Origin: Thiocapsa roseopersicina
GTDB lineage: Bacteria; Pseudomonadota; Gammaproteobacteria; Chromatiales; Chromatiaceae
NCBI RefSeq assembly: GCF_900106925.1
Contig: NZ_FNNZ01000015.1
Coordinates: forward strand, 1 to 64,000
Length of the DNA: 64,000 nt
Direction of reading: 5' to 3'
Shown here: positions 17,328 through 25,440 of the stretch, piece by piece
Layout of the letters: the number at the start of each line of letters is the position of its first letter
Numbering within the stretch: position 1 is the stretch's first letter
Position numbers and translations under genes: made by a program
The notes under the pieces: model-generated
The model's database searches: none
Told to the model about the DNA's origin: nothing
Seen by the model: the letters and a program-made list of their open reading frames with translations, nothing else

Positions 17328-17630
17328 ATGCGAGTCATTGCCGTCTCCACGCTCCGCGCCTTCTGGCAGCGGCATCCAGATGCCGAGCAGCCGCTGAGGG
17401 TTTGGTTCGAGGAAGCCGCCAATGCCTCTTGGACGCAGCCATCCGACATCAAGGCGCTGTATCGTAGCGCAAGTATCCTCAAGAACCGTCGCGTCGTCTT
17501 CAACATCAAGGGCAATGACTACCGGCTGATCGTAGCCATTGCCTATAAGCTACAGATCGTCTACGTGAAGTTCATCGGCACTCACAAGGAATACGATGCC
17601 GTGGACGCGGAAACGGTTGACAGCACCTAA
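17328..17630 (+). CDS. higB: HigB-type mRNA interferase toxin
   Basis: A 100-residue RelE-fold toxin of the HigB family. It starts MRVIAVSTLRAFWQRHPDAE, a typical beginning of this group, and carries the core RVVFNIKGNDYRLIVAIAYK and the C-terminal VYVKFIGTHKEYDAVDA. HigB enzymes cut mRNA on the ribosome. The toxin gene precedes the antitoxin gene by 17 bp, the characteristic HigBA order. All conserved parts are present, so it is probably functional. It lacks a ribosome site and the predicted transcription start coincides with the ATG. Confidence 0.9.
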   Translation: MRVIAVSTLRAFWQRHPDAEQPLRVWFEEAANASWTQPSDIKALYRSASILKNRRVVFNIKGNDYRLIVAIAYKLQIVYVKFIGTHKEYDAVDAETVDST

Positions 17631-17647
17631 TCGACCTAGAGCACACC

Positions 17648-18019
17648 ATGGACATCCGCCCGATTCACACCGAAGCCGATTACAAAGCCACCCTCGACGA
17701 AATCTCGGCTCTCATGGAGGCTGATCCGGATTGGGGCACTCCCGAGGGCGATCGACTGGACATCTTGGCAACGCTCGTTCAGACATACGAAGCCAAGCAC
17801 GCCCCCATCGATCCTCCCGACCCGGTCGAGGCCATCAAGTTTCGGATGGAGCAGAGTGGCCTGTCCGTCAAAGACCTGGAACCCCTCATCGGCAAGAGCA
17901 ACCGGGTCTACGAAATCCTCAATCGCAAACGGCCGTTGACGCTGCCCATGATTCGCAGGCTGCACCGGCACCTCGGTATTCCCGCGGAGGTACTGATCGC
18001 TGAGACGGTGACCAGGTGA
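17648..18019 (+). CDS. higA: HigA antitoxin, HTH-type
   Basis: A 123-residue antitoxin. The N-terminal toxin-binding part (IHTEADYKATLDEISALMEADPDWGTPEGDRL) is followed by a helix-turn-helix domain at about 65-120 (IKFRMEQSGLSVKDLEPLIGKSNRVYEILNRKRPLTLPMIRRL). It neutralises HigB and represses the shared promoter through the operator at 17299-17315. The pair sits between a decayed receptor gene and a regulatory operon, as is common for mobile toxin-antitoxin modules. Confidence 0.92.
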   Translation: MDIRPIHTEADYKATLDEISALMEADPDWGTPEGDRLDILATLVQTYEAKHAPIDPPDPVEAIKFRMEQSGLSVKDLEPLIGKSNRVYEILNRKRPLTLPMIRRLHRHLGIPAEVLIAETVTR

Positions 18020-18165
18020 TCGTCAACGCAGCGGCAAAACGCATGACCCCCGGGTAACCTTGGAACGCCGAGGCGTGGACACCCAACCCACCCGCGTTCT
18101 CCTCCTCGCTCGATTCGAGATCCAGTTCAGCGCCAATTCAGGTTCGGGAACGAGACTGCATTCGG

Positions 18166-18195
18166 GTCGAAGGCGACACATGGGTCGCCTTCGAC
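18166..18195. other. Perfect 12-bp hairpin upstream of the PepSY gene
   Basis: GTCGAAGGCGAC and GTCGCCTTCGAC are exact inverted repeats with a 6-base loop, 74 bp before the PepSY start. No T-run follows, so it is more likely an operator or leader structure than a classical terminator. The surrounding 18020-18269 holds no supported gene. Confidence 0.55.
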
Positions 18196-18269
18196 CGAGT
18201 CGGCTTGCTCTGCCTCAAAGGGAAGACGAGCCACAAAGGCTACTCATCCAAACCAAGGGGACCAGGCGC

Positions 18270-18581
18270 ATGCAGAGACCACGGCTGACGGCCATCGCCG
18301 TCTCGGTTGGACTCCTGTCGGTCACGGGCGGTGCCATCGCCGGTGATCGGCTCGACCACGACGAGATCAAGCAACTGCGCGAGACGGGGCAGATCCTGCC
18401 GATGGGCGAGGTGATGGCCAGCGCCCAGACGGTGCAACCCGGCCAGCTCGTCGAGGCCGAGCTCGAGCGCGAGGACGGCGCCTATCTCTACGAGATCAAG
18501 ATCCTGGCCGCCGACGGGACGGTCCACAAGCTCGAGCTGGACGCCGCGACCGGTGAGGTGATCAAGCGGAAGGAGAAGTAA
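18270..18581 (+). CDS. Exported PepSY-like protein (second copy of type)
   Basis: A 103-residue protein with a signal peptide (RLTAIAVSVGLLSVTGGAIA) and one PepSY-type domain (DEIKQLRETGQILPMGEVM, then VEAELEREDGAYLYEIKILAADG and LDAATGEVIKRKEK). It resembles the protein encoded at 8853-9212 in the second half but lacks the His-rich linker. It precedes an OmpR regulator and a kinase in the same direction, separated from them by repeats R3 and R4. A periplasmic modulator of the kinase is the likely role, inferred from context. AAGGGG upstream supports the ATG. Confidence 0.8.
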   Translation: MQRPRLTAIAVSVGLLSVTGGAIAGDRLDHDEIKQLRETGQILPMGEVMASAQTVQPGQLVEAELEREDGAYLYEIKILAADGTVHKLELDAATGEVIKRKEK

Positions 18582-18587
18582 GCCTTG

Positions 18588-18673
18588 CTGAACCGCGTCC
18601 GGCACGACATGCGCTCCTGTATCCTTTTGCAATCTTTCGGTCACCAACAGACGCCGCAGCAGACGCGGTTCAG
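18588..18673. repeat. Short TIR repeat, copy R3 (86 bp)
   Basis: Ends are CTGAACCGCGTC and GACGCGGTTCAG, perfect 12-bp inverted repeats. It begins 6 bp after the PepSY stop codon. Confidence 0.85.
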
Positions 18674-18692
18674 AATATTGAATTCTTTGATC

Positions 18693-18779
18693 TTAAATCG
18701 CGTCGACTCCAAGGCTCTCCTGTCGCTCCGGAGTCGGAGAGCTAGGCCGACGCCGTTTGTCGCTCCGGACGCGATTTAA
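18693..18779. repeat. Short TIR repeat, copy R4 (87 bp)
   Basis: Ends are TTAAATCGCGTC and GACGCGATTTAA, perfect 12-bp inverted repeats. Its last base is the first base of the response regulator's ATG, so the element itself forms that gene's upstream region and must replace its original ribosome site. Confidence 0.85.
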
Positions 18780-19441
18780 TGCGCCTGCTGCTGGTGGAGG
18801 ATGACGTGGCCCTCGCGTCCGAGCTGCAAAAGGCACTCAAGTCCTCCGGCTTTGTCTTGGATCACGCCGCCGACGGAGTCACGGGCGAGGCGCTAGGCGC
18901 CGGCGAGCCCTACGACGCTATCGTCCTGGACCTCGGACTCCCCGGGCGGCCCGGATTGACGGTGCTGCGCAATTGGCGCGTGCGCGGTGTGACGACACCT
19001 GTCCTGGTGCTCACCGCACGCGATGCCTGGCACGAGCGCGTCGACGGACTCAAGGCCGGGGCCGACGACTATCTCGGCAAGCCCTTCCACATTGAAGAGC
19101 TGATCGCGCGCATCAATGCCTTGACGCGACGCGCGGCGGGCAATCTGCGCAGCGGCCTGGAGGTCGGCGGCCTGTGTCTGGACGAGGATCTGCAACGCGT
19201 GGTCCTCGCCGACGGCAGCACCCATGATCTGACCGGCACCGAATTTCGACTGCTCCGCTATCTGATGCTCAATCCCGACCGGATCCTCTCCAAACCCCAA
19301 ATCATGGATCACGTCTACGATCTGGATGCGGATCGCGGCAGCAATCTGATCGAGGTCTATGTGCGGCGTTTGCGCGAGAAGATCGGCAAGGACCGCATCC
19401 AGACCCTGCGGGGTCAAGGCTATCTGTTCCCGCGCCGATGA
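18779..19441 (+). CDS. OmpR/PhoB-family response regulator
   Basis: A 220-residue regulator. The receiver contains VEDD, phospho-acceptor Asp51 (AIVLDLGLPGRPG) and lysine in LGKPF, and the winged helix (LTGTEFRLLRYLMLNPDRILSK then RIQTLRGQGYLFPRR) ends the protein. It is the same length as the regulator at 8191-8853 and similar in layout. Its ATG abuts repeat R4 and no Shine-Dalgarno sequence is visible, so translation may be weak or coupled to the upstream message. It overlaps the kinase gene by 4 bp. Confidence 0.92.
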   Translation: MRLLLVEDDVALASELQKALKSSGFVLDHAADGVTGEALGAGEPYDAIVLDLGLPGRPGLTVLRNWRVRGVTTPVLVLTARDAWHERVDGLKAGADDYLGKPFHIEELIARINALTRRAAGNLRSGLEVGGLCLDEDLQRVVLADGSTHDLTGTEFRLLRYLMLNPDRILSKPQIMDHVYDLDADRGSNLIEVYVRRLREKIGKDRIQTLRGQGYLFPRR

Positions 19442-20772
19442 GATCGCTGGAGACGCGTCTTCAACTTGGTTTAGCCGCCAGCCTGGTCGTGCTCATCGGG
19501 GCGTTCTGGGGATTCGGCCACGCGGCCCTGCATCGCACCGCCGACGCCTTCGTACTCTCGCGACTGGCGCATGATGCCGAGGGCCTGGTCGGCGCCTTGT
19601 CCCGGAATGCCGGCGGGCAACTAGAGCTCGGTCAACAGCGATTGACGCCGGTCTATCACCAGCCCTATTCCGGCCACTATTTCGTGATCGAGACACACGA
19701 CGGACAACGTATCCGATCGCGCTCGCTCTGGGATCAGGATCTTGCCGGCCGACCGCTTGCGCCGGGCCTGACGGGGCACTGGCGCGCCGTCGGCCCTCAG
19801 CAGCAGCAACTGCTGGTGTTGGGCGGCGGCTATCGATTGGACAACGACAATTTTTCACTGGCGGTCGCCGAGGATGTCACGCCGCTCGATCATGCCCTGG
19901 TGCACTACGAACGGCTGTTCGCCGCGCTGGCGCTCGGCGGTCTGATTCTGATGCTGCTGGTCCAGCGGCTCGTCGTGCGCCGGGCCTTCGCGACCCTGAT
20001 CCCCGTCTACCGCGACATCGGCCGTCTGGAGTCCGGCCAGACCGTTGCCCTGACCGAGCAGGTGCCGAGCGAGATCCTCCCTCTGGTGCGCAAGCTCAAC
20101 CGGCTGCTGCTGCTCTTCGCTCAGCGCCTGGAGCGCTCGCGGACCGCGGCCGGCAACCTGTCGCACGCGATCAAAGGTCCGCTCGGTCTGTTGCGACAAC
20201 AGCTGCATGACCCAGCTCTGTCGGTCGATGCGCAGACGCGCGAGGCACTGATCGAGCAAGTCGAGCGCCTGCGCCGACTCGCCGAGCGCCAGCTCAAGCG
20301 CGCACGCCTCGCCGGTGCCGGCGGGGCGGGACTGCGCTTCGACCCCGACGAGGAGCTGCCGACCCTCACCCGGCTCCTCGGCCGCATCCACGCGCCGAAG
20401 ATCCTCGACATCCAGCTCGACATCCGCACCTCCGGCCCGCTCGATCTCGACCGGGAGGACATGCTGGAGCTGCTCGGCAACCTGCTCGACAATGCCTGCA
20501 AGTGGGCCGACAGGCGGGTACGGTGCAGCCTGTCGCAGGACGCGCAAGAATTGGTCTTCAGGGTCGAGGACGACGGACCCGGCTGCTCCGATGCCGAGAT
20601 CGCCGACATTACCGGTCGAGGGGTCCGACTCGACGAGGAGGTCAGCGGTCACGGACTCGGCCTGGCGATCGCCAAGGAGATCGTCGAGAGCTATCGGGGG
20701 CGCATCGCCTTCGGTCGCTCGTCCGCGCTTGGCGGTTTGTGCGCCGAGGTCAGATTGCCGGTGAGTGAATGA
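19438..20772 (+). CDS. Sensor histidine kinase paired with the regulator at 18779
   Basis: A 444-residue inner-membrane kinase. Membrane helices at about 8-27 and 157-178 enclose a roughly 130-residue periplasmic domain containing HYFVIETHDGQRIRSRSLWD, similar in style to the kinase at 6625. The His box is LSHAIKGPLGLL, a departure from the usual HELRTPL. The ATPase domain has LLGNLLDNACKWA, EDDGPG and GHGLGLAIA. The ATGA overlap with the regulator shows a matched pair. The signal may reach it through the PepSY protein encoded upstream. Confidence 0.9.
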   Translation: MRSLETRLQLGLAASLVVLIGAFWGFGHAALHRTADAFVLSRLAHDAEGLVGALSRNAGGQLELGQQRLTPVYHQPYSGHYFVIETHDGQRIRSRSLWDQDLAGRPLAPGLTGHWRAVGPQQQQLLVLGGGYRLDNDNFSLAVAEDVTPLDHALVHYERLFAALALGGLILMLLVQRLVVRRAFATLIPVYRDIGRLESGQTVALTEQVPSEILPLVRKLNRLLLLFAQRLERSRTAAGNLSHAIKGPLGLLRQQLHDPALSVDAQTREALIEQVERLRRLAERQLKRARLAGAGGAGLRFDPDEELPTLTRLLGRIHAPKILDIQLDIRTSGPLDLDREDMLELLGNLLDNACKWADRRVRCSLSQDAQELVFRVEDDGPGCSDAEIADITGRGVRLDEEVSGHGLGLAIAKEIVESYRGRIAFGRSSALGGLCAEVRLPVSE

Positions 20773-20975
20773 GGCTTCGACGGCGCGACAATTTCGTCGA
20801 TGCCGACGACCGACGTCGAATGCTGAACAGCCACCGCGGCCCCAAACCGCTGGAGTAACCGGAACCCATCGTTGTTGGATGAAAACTTGCTTACTCACCT
20901 GTAACCGAGCACCCGAGGGGCGCCCGACGATCATTGAGCGGCACGCTTAGGGTGCGCTCGGGGAACCGCCACGGG

Positions 20976-21977
20976 ATGTCGCGATGCCGACGGTCGGGAA
21001 CGGCCCCCGCATGGCTCTTGGCAGTCTGGATGTGTAGCGCCGGTGCAACGGACATGCAGCCGCCATCGTCCGTGTTGATCGAAGGCGCCATCGGCACCGG
21101 GTACGACAGCAACCCGGCACAGAGCAGCGACGGCTCGGGTCTGTTCTTCGCCGACGTCGCCCTGAGCCTTGCAGGCCAAATGGACCGGAGGATGAGCGGA
21201 CTGGATTGGCGCCTCGATGCCTGGTACCAGGACTACGAAGGCCCCGACGACATCGGGCGGGTTGCGGCGACGGGGATCTGGCAGAGGACGCTCGAGCGCA
21301 TCCCGGGCGCACTCGCCGTCTCGACCGAGGCGGTTCTGTATCGGGACGAGATCATCCCCACGGACTCGCGCCACGAGCTCGCCGTGCTTGGCCGTTTCGA
21401 CCGCATTCTGACGCCGCGTCTGGATCTGATGTCGTTCGGCGAGCTACGTTGGCTCGATTTCCTGGACCCGGCCTATCCCTGGGAGGGACGACCCGGCCCC
21501 GGTCGAACCGGGCCTTCTCGGGCCGGCAGCTCGGGCGGTGCGCATTCGGCCACGCCGTCCGAGTGGGGCGGCGGGGTCAAGCATCGCGAAGACTGGCTTG
21601 CCAGCCTCGGGGTGGAGGGTCGCTGGCATCTGTCGGCCGACGCATCCGGCGCGCTGGCATTGAGCTGCGCCCGCAACAGCTCGTCCATCGTCCCGGATGG
21701 ATACGACGCCTGCGCGGCCGACCTGTCCTTCACGCTCATGCCGGCGCCGCGGTGGCAGGCTCGGATCGACGCGGGTTGGTATCGGACCGATTATGAACGC
21801 ACCAGGAGCGGGTTTAGACGGCAAGACACGGGATATGCGCTCGGCGCATCGCTGCAATGGACTGCGGGACCCGGCGAGGTTCTTTGCGAGCTACGCTGGC
21901 TCGAAAACCAGTCGGATCTCGCGATCAAGTCCTTCCAACAGACGGTGACCCGTTGTGGCCTGGTATGGCGCTTCTGA
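20976..21977 (+). CDS. Predicted outer-membrane beta-barrel protein
   Basis: A 333-residue exported protein with a signal region (GTAPAWLLAVWMCSAGATD) and alternating polar/hydrophobic strands ending in aromatic residues: GAIGTGYDSNPA, LDWRLDAWYQDYEG, FGELRWLDF, ARIDAGWYRTDYERT, YALGASLQW, and a C-terminal TRCGLVWRF with terminal Phe, the outer-membrane insertion signature. The 'GYDSNP' start resembles porin-like and surface-lipoprotein-assembly barrels. It is the first gene of an overlapping four-gene operon with a small exported protein, a kinase and a sigma-54 activator. ATG 20976 was chosen for the signal sequence; a TTG at 20934 is possible. Function unknown. Confidence 0.68.
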   Translation: MSRCRRSGTAPAWLLAVWMCSAGATDMQPPSSVLIEGAIGTGYDSNPAQSSDGSGLFFADVALSLAGQMDRRMSGLDWRLDAWYQDYEGPDDIGRVAATGIWQRTLERIPGALAVSTEAVLYRDEIIPTDSRHELAVLGRFDRILTPRLDLMSFGELRWLDFLDPAYPWEGRPGPGRTGPSRAGSSGGAHSATPSEWGGGVKHREDWLASLGVEGRWHLSADASGALALSCARNSSSIVPDGYDACAADLSFTLMPAPRWQARIDAGWYRTDYERTRSGFRRQDTGYALGASLQWTAGPGEVLCELRWLENQSDLAIKSFQQTVTRCGLVWRF

Positions 21978-22396
21978 TCGACAACGTTGGTGATCGACAT
22001 CGTTGGCACGCGATGCTGTTGGCTGCCGGCGTGTTCCTCGCTGTTGCACCTGCGCTGGCGGAGACGCCTCTGATCGGTCGAGTCGTCTCGGTGGACAAGA
22101 GCTCGGTTCTGATTCAGCCCGAAGGCGTCGGCGCGCAACCCGTGCGTCTGCCGGTCGAGCCGGGCAAGATTCCGGGCGACCTCTCCGCAGGCGCACGGGT
22201 GCGGCTCTGGTCCGATCCGGACCTCGCCGCGGGAGGACCGGGTTGGCGCCTCGCTCCACAGGCCGGAGGCCGTGTCGGCACCCTCGACGCTGACCGCACC
22301 GGCGTGCGATCGCGCATCGGCCGCGGTGCCGGACAGGATCCTTTTGGCGCAGGACAGGGCGCAGGCAGCGGCGGGGGCGGTCGGCATGGTCGGTGA
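21965..22396 (+). CDS. Small exported protein of unknown function
   Basis: A 143-residue protein whose start overlaps the barrel gene by 13 bp and whose end overlaps the kinase start by 11 bp. A hydrophobic segment (AMLLAAGVFLAVAPALAE) acts as signal peptide, followed by a compact beta domain (LIGRVVSVDKSSVLIQPEG, LPVEPGKIPGDLSAGARVRLW) that looks OB-like, and a low-complexity Gly/Arg-rich tail that may be unstructured. Overlaps on both sides show it is translated in the operon. No known family was recognised. It might act as periplasmic ligand or partner of the kinase. Confidence 0.6.
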   Translation: MALLIDNVGDRHRWHAMLLAAGVFLAVAPALAETPLIGRVVSVDKSSVLIQPEGVGAQPVRLPVEPGKIPGDLSAGARVRLWSDPDLAAGGPGWRLAPQAGGRVGTLDADRTGVRSRIGRGAGQDPFGAGQGAGSGGGGRHGR

Positions 22397-23942
22397 GGTC
22401 GCAGCCCGCCGACTTCCGCCATCCTGGATCGGCCACCTCTTGGTGTTCGGGCTTTTGGTCGCCATGGCCGCCGGCTGGTTCTTCATCCAGGCACGACAGA
22501 GCCAGCAGGGTTTCGTCGCCGATATGGAGGAGCATGCACGGCTGCTTTCGGATGCGGTGGCGCTGCAGGCCCGCGGCGCCGTTCTGGCGCAGGACGCCAT
22601 CGATTCCATCTTGACCGATCTGCTCGGCAGCTCCGCACGTTTCGTCGACTATCTCGACGGCATCGAGCCCTTCACCGAGGAGGAGCTCAGCGCCTTCGCC
22701 ACGCAGGCGGGCCTGTCCATGATCCGCGTGATCGGGCCGGATCGCCGTATTCAGGGATCGCCCGGCGGGCGCGACGAGGTCGGGCCGGGATGCGCGGTCC
22801 TACAACGGCTGATCCCCGTCTCCGACACCCAAACCCTGATGTTCGGCGTCCCGCGGGCCGGCACCGACGGTTGTGTCCTCGTGGGCTTGGACAGCCGCGG
22901 CCTCGACCGACTGAAGGCCGCGGTCGGTCTGACGCGCGCACTGGAAAACCTGGCAACCCTACCCGGTGTGTTGGCGGTCGAGATGGAGGGCGAGCCGAAT
23001 GCGACGCTCGCCCAAGCCGGCGGTGTGGGTACCCCGGCGGTACGCATTCGCCGCCAAGCCGGCGGACGGCTGGTCGCCGAGGCGCTGACACCCGTCGACG
23101 GAGGCAAGCTGGTGCTCCTCATGGATGCCGACCGCCTGGTCGAGCAGCACCGTCGGATATGGTTGGAGTTTGCCGGCTTCCTGCTGGTGTTGGTGGTGAC
23201 CGGCGGGCTCGGTACCTGGTTGCTCTACCGCCACCAGCAGGCACACGATCGCCAGCTTCGGGCCTACGAGCGGCAGCTCTCCCAACAACGCGAGGAGGCC
23301 GGCCTGGGTCGTGCCGCTGCGGGCATCGCCCATGAGATCCGCAACCCGCTCAACGCCATGGCGATGGGGCTGCAACGTCTGCAGATGGAGGCCGACGGGC
23401 TTGATCAGGGGCAAAAGCGGCTGTTGAGTGTCGTCATGGATGCCTTGCGGCGCACCAACGACACGGTCGGGGGCCTGCTCGACTATGCCCGAGCCTATCG
23501 ACCGCGTCGGGAGCCCGTACGGCTCGACCAGCTGATCGGCGAGCAACTGAGTCTCTACCGGCAGCGCATCCGCGATCTGGATGTGCATCTGACCGAACAG
23601 TTGGCGCGCTCCACCAAGGTCCGCGGCGACCCGGATCTGCTCCGGCAGGTGCTCGACAACCTGCTGCGCAACGCCTTGGATGCCCTGCCGGCGGGCGGCC
23701 GCTTCGAGATCGGTCTGACCTCGCGCACCGAGGGCGCGCGGTTGACCATGACCAACGACGGTCTGCAGCTCGCACCCGAGACGCTGGCGCGTATCCTCGA
23801 GCCCTGGTTCACCACCAAGACCGACGGCACGGGCCTGGGGCTCGCCATCTGCGTGCGCATCATCCAGGCCCACGGCGGTCACTTGCTGGTGGACTCCCCG
23901 AGCCCCGGCCGACTGCGCGTGGACGTCCTGCTCCCGGACTGA
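22386..23942 (+). CDS. Sensor histidine kinase, ZraS/NtrB-like
   Basis: A 518-residue membrane kinase with helices at about 13-35 and 255-280 and a large periplasmic sensor of about 215 residues between. The His box is AAGIAHEIRNPLNAMA, typical of kinases that serve sigma-54 activators, and the ATPase domain has LDNLLRNALDALP, MTNDGLQL, LEPWFTTKTDGTGLGLAI. ATG at 22386 was chosen for the GGGGGCGG site just upstream and the conserved length. It is followed 52 bp later by the NtrC-type activator, its evident partner. Confidence 0.88.
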   Translation: MVGEVAARRLPPSWIGHLLVFGLLVAMAAGWFFIQARQSQQGFVADMEEHARLLSDAVALQARGAVLAQDAIDSILTDLLGSSARFVDYLDGIEPFTEEELSAFATQAGLSMIRVIGPDRRIQGSPGGRDEVGPGCAVLQRLIPVSDTQTLMFGVPRAGTDGCVLVGLDSRGLDRLKAAVGLTRALENLATLPGVLAVEMEGEPNATLAQAGGVGTPAVRIRRQAGGRLVAEALTPVDGGKLVLLMDADRLVEQHRRIWLEFAGFLLVLVVTGGLGTWLLYRHQQAHDRQLRAYERQLSQQREEAGLGRAAAGIAHEIRNPLNAMAMGLQRLQMEADGLDQGQKRLLSVVMDALRRTNDTVGGLLDYARAYRPRREPVRLDQLIGEQLSLYRQRIRDLDVHLTEQLARSTKVRGDPDLLRQVLDNLLRNALDALPAGGRFEIGLTSRTEGARLTMTNDGLQLAPETLARILEPWFTTKTDGTGLGLAICVRIIQAHGGHLLVDSPSPGRLRVDVLLPD

Positions 23943-23994
23943 GGCCGTTTGGGCCTGCATCCACCTTCAGATTGACCACGATCGAGTGCCGCCG

Positions 23995-25332
23995 ATGAAC
24001 ATCCTGATCGCCGACGACGACCCCATGCAGCGCGAGCTGCTGCAAGGCTTCCTCGAACGGCAGGGCCACCGTGTCCTTTGTGCCGCCGACGGTGAGCAAG
24101 CCGTCGCGATCGTGCGTGCCGAGCCGGTGCAGCTGGTCCTGCTGGACCAACGCATGCCGAAGCTCAGCGGCGATCTGGCGCTGGCTGAAATGAAGGCGCT
24201 GAATCCGCTGATTCGCGCCTTCATGATCACCGGCTACGGCGCGGTCGATACCGCCGTGAGCGTCATGAAGCTCGGGGCCGACGAGTTCCTCGAAAAGCCG
24301 CTGGACCTGCCGAGCCTGCTCGAAAAGATCCAACGCGTCGAGATTGTGCTGGCGGTCGATGAAGAGGTCGCCGCGGTGGAGGATGCGCTCGAGGAGAATC
24401 CCGGTTTGCCGCTTCGCTTGATCGGCAAGAGTCCCGCGATGCTGGAGGTTTTGTCCGTCGTTCACCGGGTGTCGAGCAGCCCGTGGAACGTCCTGATCGG
24501 CGGCGAAACCGGGACCGGAAAGGAGATGATCGCGCGGCTGATCCATCTCTTGGGCACACGACGGGACGCACCCTTCATCGAGGTCAACTGCGCAGCCATC
24601 CCCGAGAACCTCTTCGAGAGCGAGCTGTTCGGCCACGAAAAAGGCGCCTTCACCGGCGCGGCGAAACAGCGCCGCGGGCGTTTCGAGCTGGCGCACGGCG
24701 GCACCCTCTTCCTCGACGAGGTCGGCGAGCTGCCCCTGATCCTGCAATCGAAACTGCTGAGGGCGCTGCAGGAGGGACGCTTCACCCGGGTCGGCGGCGA
24801 GAGCGATCTGACCGCCGATGTGCGTATCATCACCGCGTCGAACCGCGATCTGCGCATCATGGTCGAGGACGGGCGGTTCCGCGAGGATCTCTTCTTTCGT
24901 CTCAACGTGCTGGAGATCGACCTGCCGCCCTTGCGCCAGCGGCGCGAAGACATCCCGGCGCTGATCGAGCATTTCCTCGCGCGCTACGCGGATCGTCCCG
25001 TGCGCCTGTCGCACGAGGCCATGGATGTCCTCGTCAAGTACGCCTATCCGGGCAACGTGCGCGAACTCGAGCATATCGTTCAGCGCACCCTGACCTTGAC
25101 GCGAGGAGGTCTGATCAAACCGGCCGATCTGCCGCCCGAGGTCCGACGTGCCGAGATGATCGACCACGGCCTGCTGCAGGAGCGCATCGAGGCCGTGGAG
25201 CGCGAAATGCTGGTGTCCGCCTTGGAGCGGACGGCCTGGATACAGACCCGGGCCGCCGAGATGCTCGGGATCAGTGAACGGGTACTGCGTTACAAGATGG
25301 GAAAATACGGGATCCGACGACGCGAGGTTTGA
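23995..25332 (+). CDS. NtrC-family sigma-54 response regulator
   Basis: A 445-residue activator. The receiver (1-118) has IADDD, Asp51 (LVLLDQRMPK) and EKPLDLPSL. The AAA+ domain (about 145-380) has Walker A GETGTGKEM, the sigma-54 contact loop GAFTGA, Walker B FLDEVGEL and an R-finger region. The C-terminal Fis-type helix-turn-helix is TRAAEMLGISERVLRYKMGKYGI. It activates promoters bound by RpoN. GTG at 23986 is an alternative start adding three residues. The last gene of the barrel/kinase operon, it presumably controls genes linked to that envelope system. Confidence 0.92.
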   Translation: MNILIADDDPMQRELLQGFLERQGHRVLCAADGEQAVAIVRAEPVQLVLLDQRMPKLSGDLALAEMKALNPLIRAFMITGYGAVDTAVSVMKLGADEFLEKPLDLPSLLEKIQRVEIVLAVDEEVAAVEDALEENPGLPLRLIGKSPAMLEVLSVVHRVSSSPWNVLIGGETGTGKEMIARLIHLLGTRRDAPFIEVNCAAIPENLFESELFGHEKGAFTGAAKQRRGRFELAHGGTLFLDEVGELPLILQSKLLRALQEGRFTRVGGESDLTADVRIITASNRDLRIMVEDGRFREDLFFRLNVLEIDLPPLRQRREDIPALIEHFLARYADRPVRLSHEAMDVLVKYAYPGNVRELEHIVQRTLTLTRGGLIKPADLPPEVRRAEMIDHGLLQERIEAVEREMLVSALERTAWIQTRAAEMLGISERVLRYKMGKYGIRRREV

Positions 25333-25440
25333 GCGCGGATTGCACCGACGGACCGTCTCGGGGGATCGGCCGCGGCACTCCGGTCGAGCCGCTTCGCGTC
25401 GGGAAACGGCTCGCTTCCGGATATTGACCGGTTGTAGCCC

